Shown here one piece after another: positions 62,083 through 64,000 of a stretch of DNA of 64,000 bases. The notes below the pieces were generated by a model. That model was given only the letters and a program-made list of their open reading frames with translations, had not been told where the DNA came from and made no database searches. Origin of the DNA: Thalassomonas sp. M1454 (GTDB taxonomy: Bacteria > Pseudomonadota > Gammaproteobacteria > Enterobacterales > Alteromonadaceae); assembly GCF_007097525.1 (NCBI RefSeq), contig NZ_VKDD01000001.1, forward strand, positions 1 through 64,000. Reading direction: 5' to 3'. Position 1 is the stretch's first letter; each line of letters opens with the position of its first letter. A program made the position numbers and the translations under genes.

Positions 62083-63149
62083 GGCGAAAAACTCCTTAAT
62101 GCCAAGCCCGAAGCAACCATTAATTGAGGTGCAACCTTAATTAATGCTTCTTCATCAACTTGTTCCCCTAGCTCCATAGAGTTAAATGGGTTTGCAATGA
62201 TAGTGTGAATGCCAAGCTCAGCAGATAGTAGCTCTTGAATACTCTCTAGAGCAGCTGTGCCACCAGAAACAACTAAATAATCTAACTTTTCTTTACCACT
62301 GAAAGTTAAATACATTTGAATTGCACGTCTAATTTGTTGAATTAGTGTTGTTTGGAAAGGAGCTAATACTTCAAACGTATAGGTTGGTGGAAGTGCATTA
62401 GTAATTTTTTCTTTTTCCGCTTCTTCATAAGACTTATTGTAATAAGAAACGATAGAACGGGTATATTGCTCACTGCCAAATAATTGATCACGGGTATAAA
62501 TATTATTACCGTCTTCATTAACGGTAAACAGTGTCATGGTGGCGCCAATATCAATGAATGCGACTACTTTATCTGCGGCATCATCAGGTAACATTGGCAT
62601 ACATAAATCAGCGGCACGATTAAGGGCATAAGATTCAACGTCAACTACTTTAGTTTTAAAACCACCAGCATCAAGGCCTGCGACTCTGGCTTCAATAGTT
62701 TCGGTTCGAACCGCACTAAGTAATACATTTACTTTACTTGGGTCGGATTCGTTTACTTCAAGCTTCTCAAAATCTAAGCTAACTTCATCAAGAGGATATG
62801 GGATCAAGCTATCGGCTTCAATTTCAATTTGACTGGCAAGTTCATCTTCGTTTAGGGAAACGTCCATATAAATGATCTTAGTGATCACCGTAGAACCAGA
62901 TACAGCAACCGCTGCATTTTGAACAGAAGAGATAACTTTTTTGCGAATTTTACGAACCACTGCGCCGACAGCTTCAATGTCTTGCACTTTACGATCGACA
63001 ACAGCCCCTTTCGGCATGGGCTCTACTGAAAAAGCTTGTAGCTGATAGCCATTCTTGTCTTCGTTTATAAGAACAGCTTTGACGGAGTGTGACCCTATGT
63101 CAATCCCGACCATCAACGATGCTTTTTTATTCCATAATTTATTTAGCAT
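62070..63149 (-). CDS. pilM: Type IV pilus assembly protein PilM
   Basis: PilM is a cytoplasmic actin-like ATP-binding protein that recruits PilN. It is 359 residues with phosphate-1 motif VGIDIGSHSVKAVLI near residue 14, phosphate-2 VVAFIDIGATMTLFTV and the adenosine motif YLVVSGGTAAL. First gene of pilMNOPQ and divergent from mrcA, which is the standard arrangement. The 131 bases upstream (63150-63280) are very AT-rich and must hold both promoters; I could not define them. Confidence 0.97.
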   Translation of the reverse strand: MLNKLWNKKASLMVGIDIGSHSVKAVLINEDKNGYQLQAFSVEPMPKGAVVDRKVQDIEAVGAVVRKIRKKVISSVQNAAVAVSGSTVITKIIYMDVSLNEDELASQIEIEADSLIPYPLDEVSLDFEKLEVNESDPSKVNVLLSAVRTETIEARVAGLDAGGFKTKVVDVESYALNRAADLCMPMLPDDAADKVVAFIDIGATMTLFTVNEDGNNIYTRDQLFGSEQYTRSIVSYYNKSYEEAEKEKITNALPPTYTFEVLAPFQTTLIQQIRRAIQMYLTFSGKEKLDYLVVSGGTAALESIQELLSAELGIHTIIANPFNSMELGEQVDEEALIKVAPQLMVASGLALRSFSPCHI

Positions 63150-63280
63150 AACTTCCTGTGATCATTCTTATTTTTTTTCTTATATAAACATAATATAACT
63201 AAAAATACATTTATTACACTAAATATCTCTATATAATAGTAATATTATTTTTTAAATTTAACTTTTTGGTAACAAAAATA

Positions 63281-64000
63281 GTGCAAATTATTAAACGTTT
63301 AGTACAACTTGGTTTTATCTTAGGTCTAATTGCAAGCCTTATTCTAGGCGGGTTTTACCTGTCTATGCGCAGCGATCTACCTAGTGTCGAAATTTTAAAA
63401 GATGTGCAATTACAAATACCTATGCAGATCTATACTAGCGAAGGTGAATTAATTTCGCAATTTGGATCGAAACGTCGTATCCCAGTTAAGTTTGAAGATA
63501 TTCCGCAACAACTGATTAATGCATTCCTAGCAACCGAAGATAATCGTTTTTATTTGCACTACGGTGTTGATCCTATCGGTATGAGCCGAGCGGTGTTGGG
63601 ACAATTAATGGGCCAAGATAAAGGTGGTGCAAGTACCATCACTATGCAAACTGCTCGCAACTTTTTCTTAACTCGAGAGCAAACCTATACTCGTAAGTTA
63701 ACCGAGATTTTCATTTCTATTCATATGGAAACGCTATTAACAAAAAATGAAATTTTAGAGCTCTACCTTAATAAAATTGAGCTTAGCCATCGTGCTTTCG
63801 GTATTGGTGCAGCTGCACAAGTATATTATGGCAAAGAATTAGATGAGCTAACTTTAGGCGAAATGGCGGTAATTGCAGGCTTGCCAAAAGCGCCAAGTAC
63901 TTATAACCCAATTAGCTCTCCTGAACGCGCACGTTTTCGTCGCACCACAGTACTACAACGAATGCTTGAGAGCGGTTACATAACCGAAGAAGAGTATACG
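63281..64000 (+). CDS. mrcA: Penicillin-binding protein 1A, N-terminal part (cut by window end)
   Basis: PBP1A polymerises and cross-links peptidoglycan. Only the first 240 residues are in the window. They comprise a short cytoplasmic start, one membrane segment (about residues 7-28) and the GT51 glycosyltransferase domain with the catalytic glutamate in ATEDNRFYLHYG (E86), GGASTITMQTARN and TRKLTEIF. The start is GTG (VQIIKRLVQLG); the next ATG would delete the membrane segment. Divergent from pilM as in most gammaproteobacteria. The frame is open to the last base. Confidence 0.95.
   Translation, partial: MQIIKRLVQLGFILGLIASLILGGFYLSMRSDLPSVEILKDVQLQIPMQIYTSEGELISQFGSKRRIPVKFEDIPQQLINAFLATEDNRFYLHYGVDPIGMSRAVLGQLMGQDKGGASTITMQTARNFFLTREQTYTRKLTEIFISIHMETLLTKNEILELYLNKIELSHRAFGIGAAAQVYYGKELDELTLGEMAVIAGLPKAPSTYNPISSPERARFRRTTVLQRMLESGYITEEEYT

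Noticed and set aside
1-64000. CRISPR arrays, insertion sequences, prophage or integrase genes, tRNA genes
   Set aside because: Read-through on both strands showed no regularly spaced direct repeats, transposase, integrase or cloverleaf candidate; 16S is the only RNA gene I can support.

Overview
The window looks like chromosomal DNA of an AT-rich marine gammaproteobacterium of the Alteromonadales, most like Colwelliaceae (Thalassotalea/Colwellia type). I infer this from the conserved blocks prmA-dusB-fis/purH/purD, pilMNOPQ-aroK-aroB-dam and rpe-trpS, from the abundance of TonB-dependent receptors, and from overall protein character; no database search was run. I saw no insertion sequence, prophage, CRISPR array or tRNA.

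Layout. 1-600 (minus): the 5' end of a 16S rRNA gene with its leader (boxA, boxC) and two tandem rrn promoters. 868-9236: housekeeping genes (membrane-anchored RRM protein, purD, an exported methyltransferase, purH, fis, dusB, prmA, a siroheme-synthase-like gene with an eroded tail, a YjbR protein). 9238-12584: two small paralogues of unknown function, then a serine protease overlapping a membrane FHA protein. 12671-15412: trpS, rpe and a porin-like gene behind a textbook sigma-54 promoter.

15548-55331 is the centre of interest: about 40 kb largely devoted to polyamine, GABA, guanidino-compound and beta-alanine catabolism. It holds gabT-gabD, a gamma-glutamyl-GABA hydrolase (puuD), gamma-glutamylpolyamine synthetase (puuA), a putrescine:pyruvate aminotransferase (spuC type), four PuuB/PauB-type FAD oxidoreductases, a PuuC-type aldehyde dehydrogenase, a PuuR-type repressor, an agmatinase/guanidinobutyrase with its own aldehyde dehydrogenase, an aminoaldehyde dehydrogenase, a cupin, malonate/methylmalonate-semialdehyde dehydrogenase and an omega-amino acid:pyruvate aminotransferase. 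Two TonB-dependent receptors and one MFS transporter are embedded, while no classical PuuP or PotABCD importer is present. The implied flow is putrescine to gamma-glutamyl-putrescine to GABA to succinate; agmatine or guanidinobutyrate to GABA; and spermidine-derived 3-aminopropanal to beta-alanine to malonate semialdehyde to acetyl-CoA.

Regulation is unusually readable. Copies of a PuuR-like operator (core TTCAATATATTTTAC and variants, resembling the published E. coli PuuR box) lie upstream of puuDA-spuC, puuB, puuR, a TonB receptor, puuC, the second puuB and the aminoaldehyde dehydrogenase gene. A different operator, TCCCC-N6-GGGGA, occurs twice, flanking a LuxR-type regulator gene that sits between the second TonB receptor and the MFS transporter. 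Two interlocked palindromes separate the beta-alanine operon from its divergent LysR gene, and a 14-bp hairpin covers the ribosome binding site of purU.

Interspersed among these are purU, an NADPH-dependent FMN reductase, a permease/ArsR pair with duplicated operators, and a PACE efflux/LysR pair. 55399-64000 returns to core genes: a DUF2970 protein, dam, aroB, aroK, pilQPONM, and divergently the start of mrcA (PBP1A), cut by the window end.
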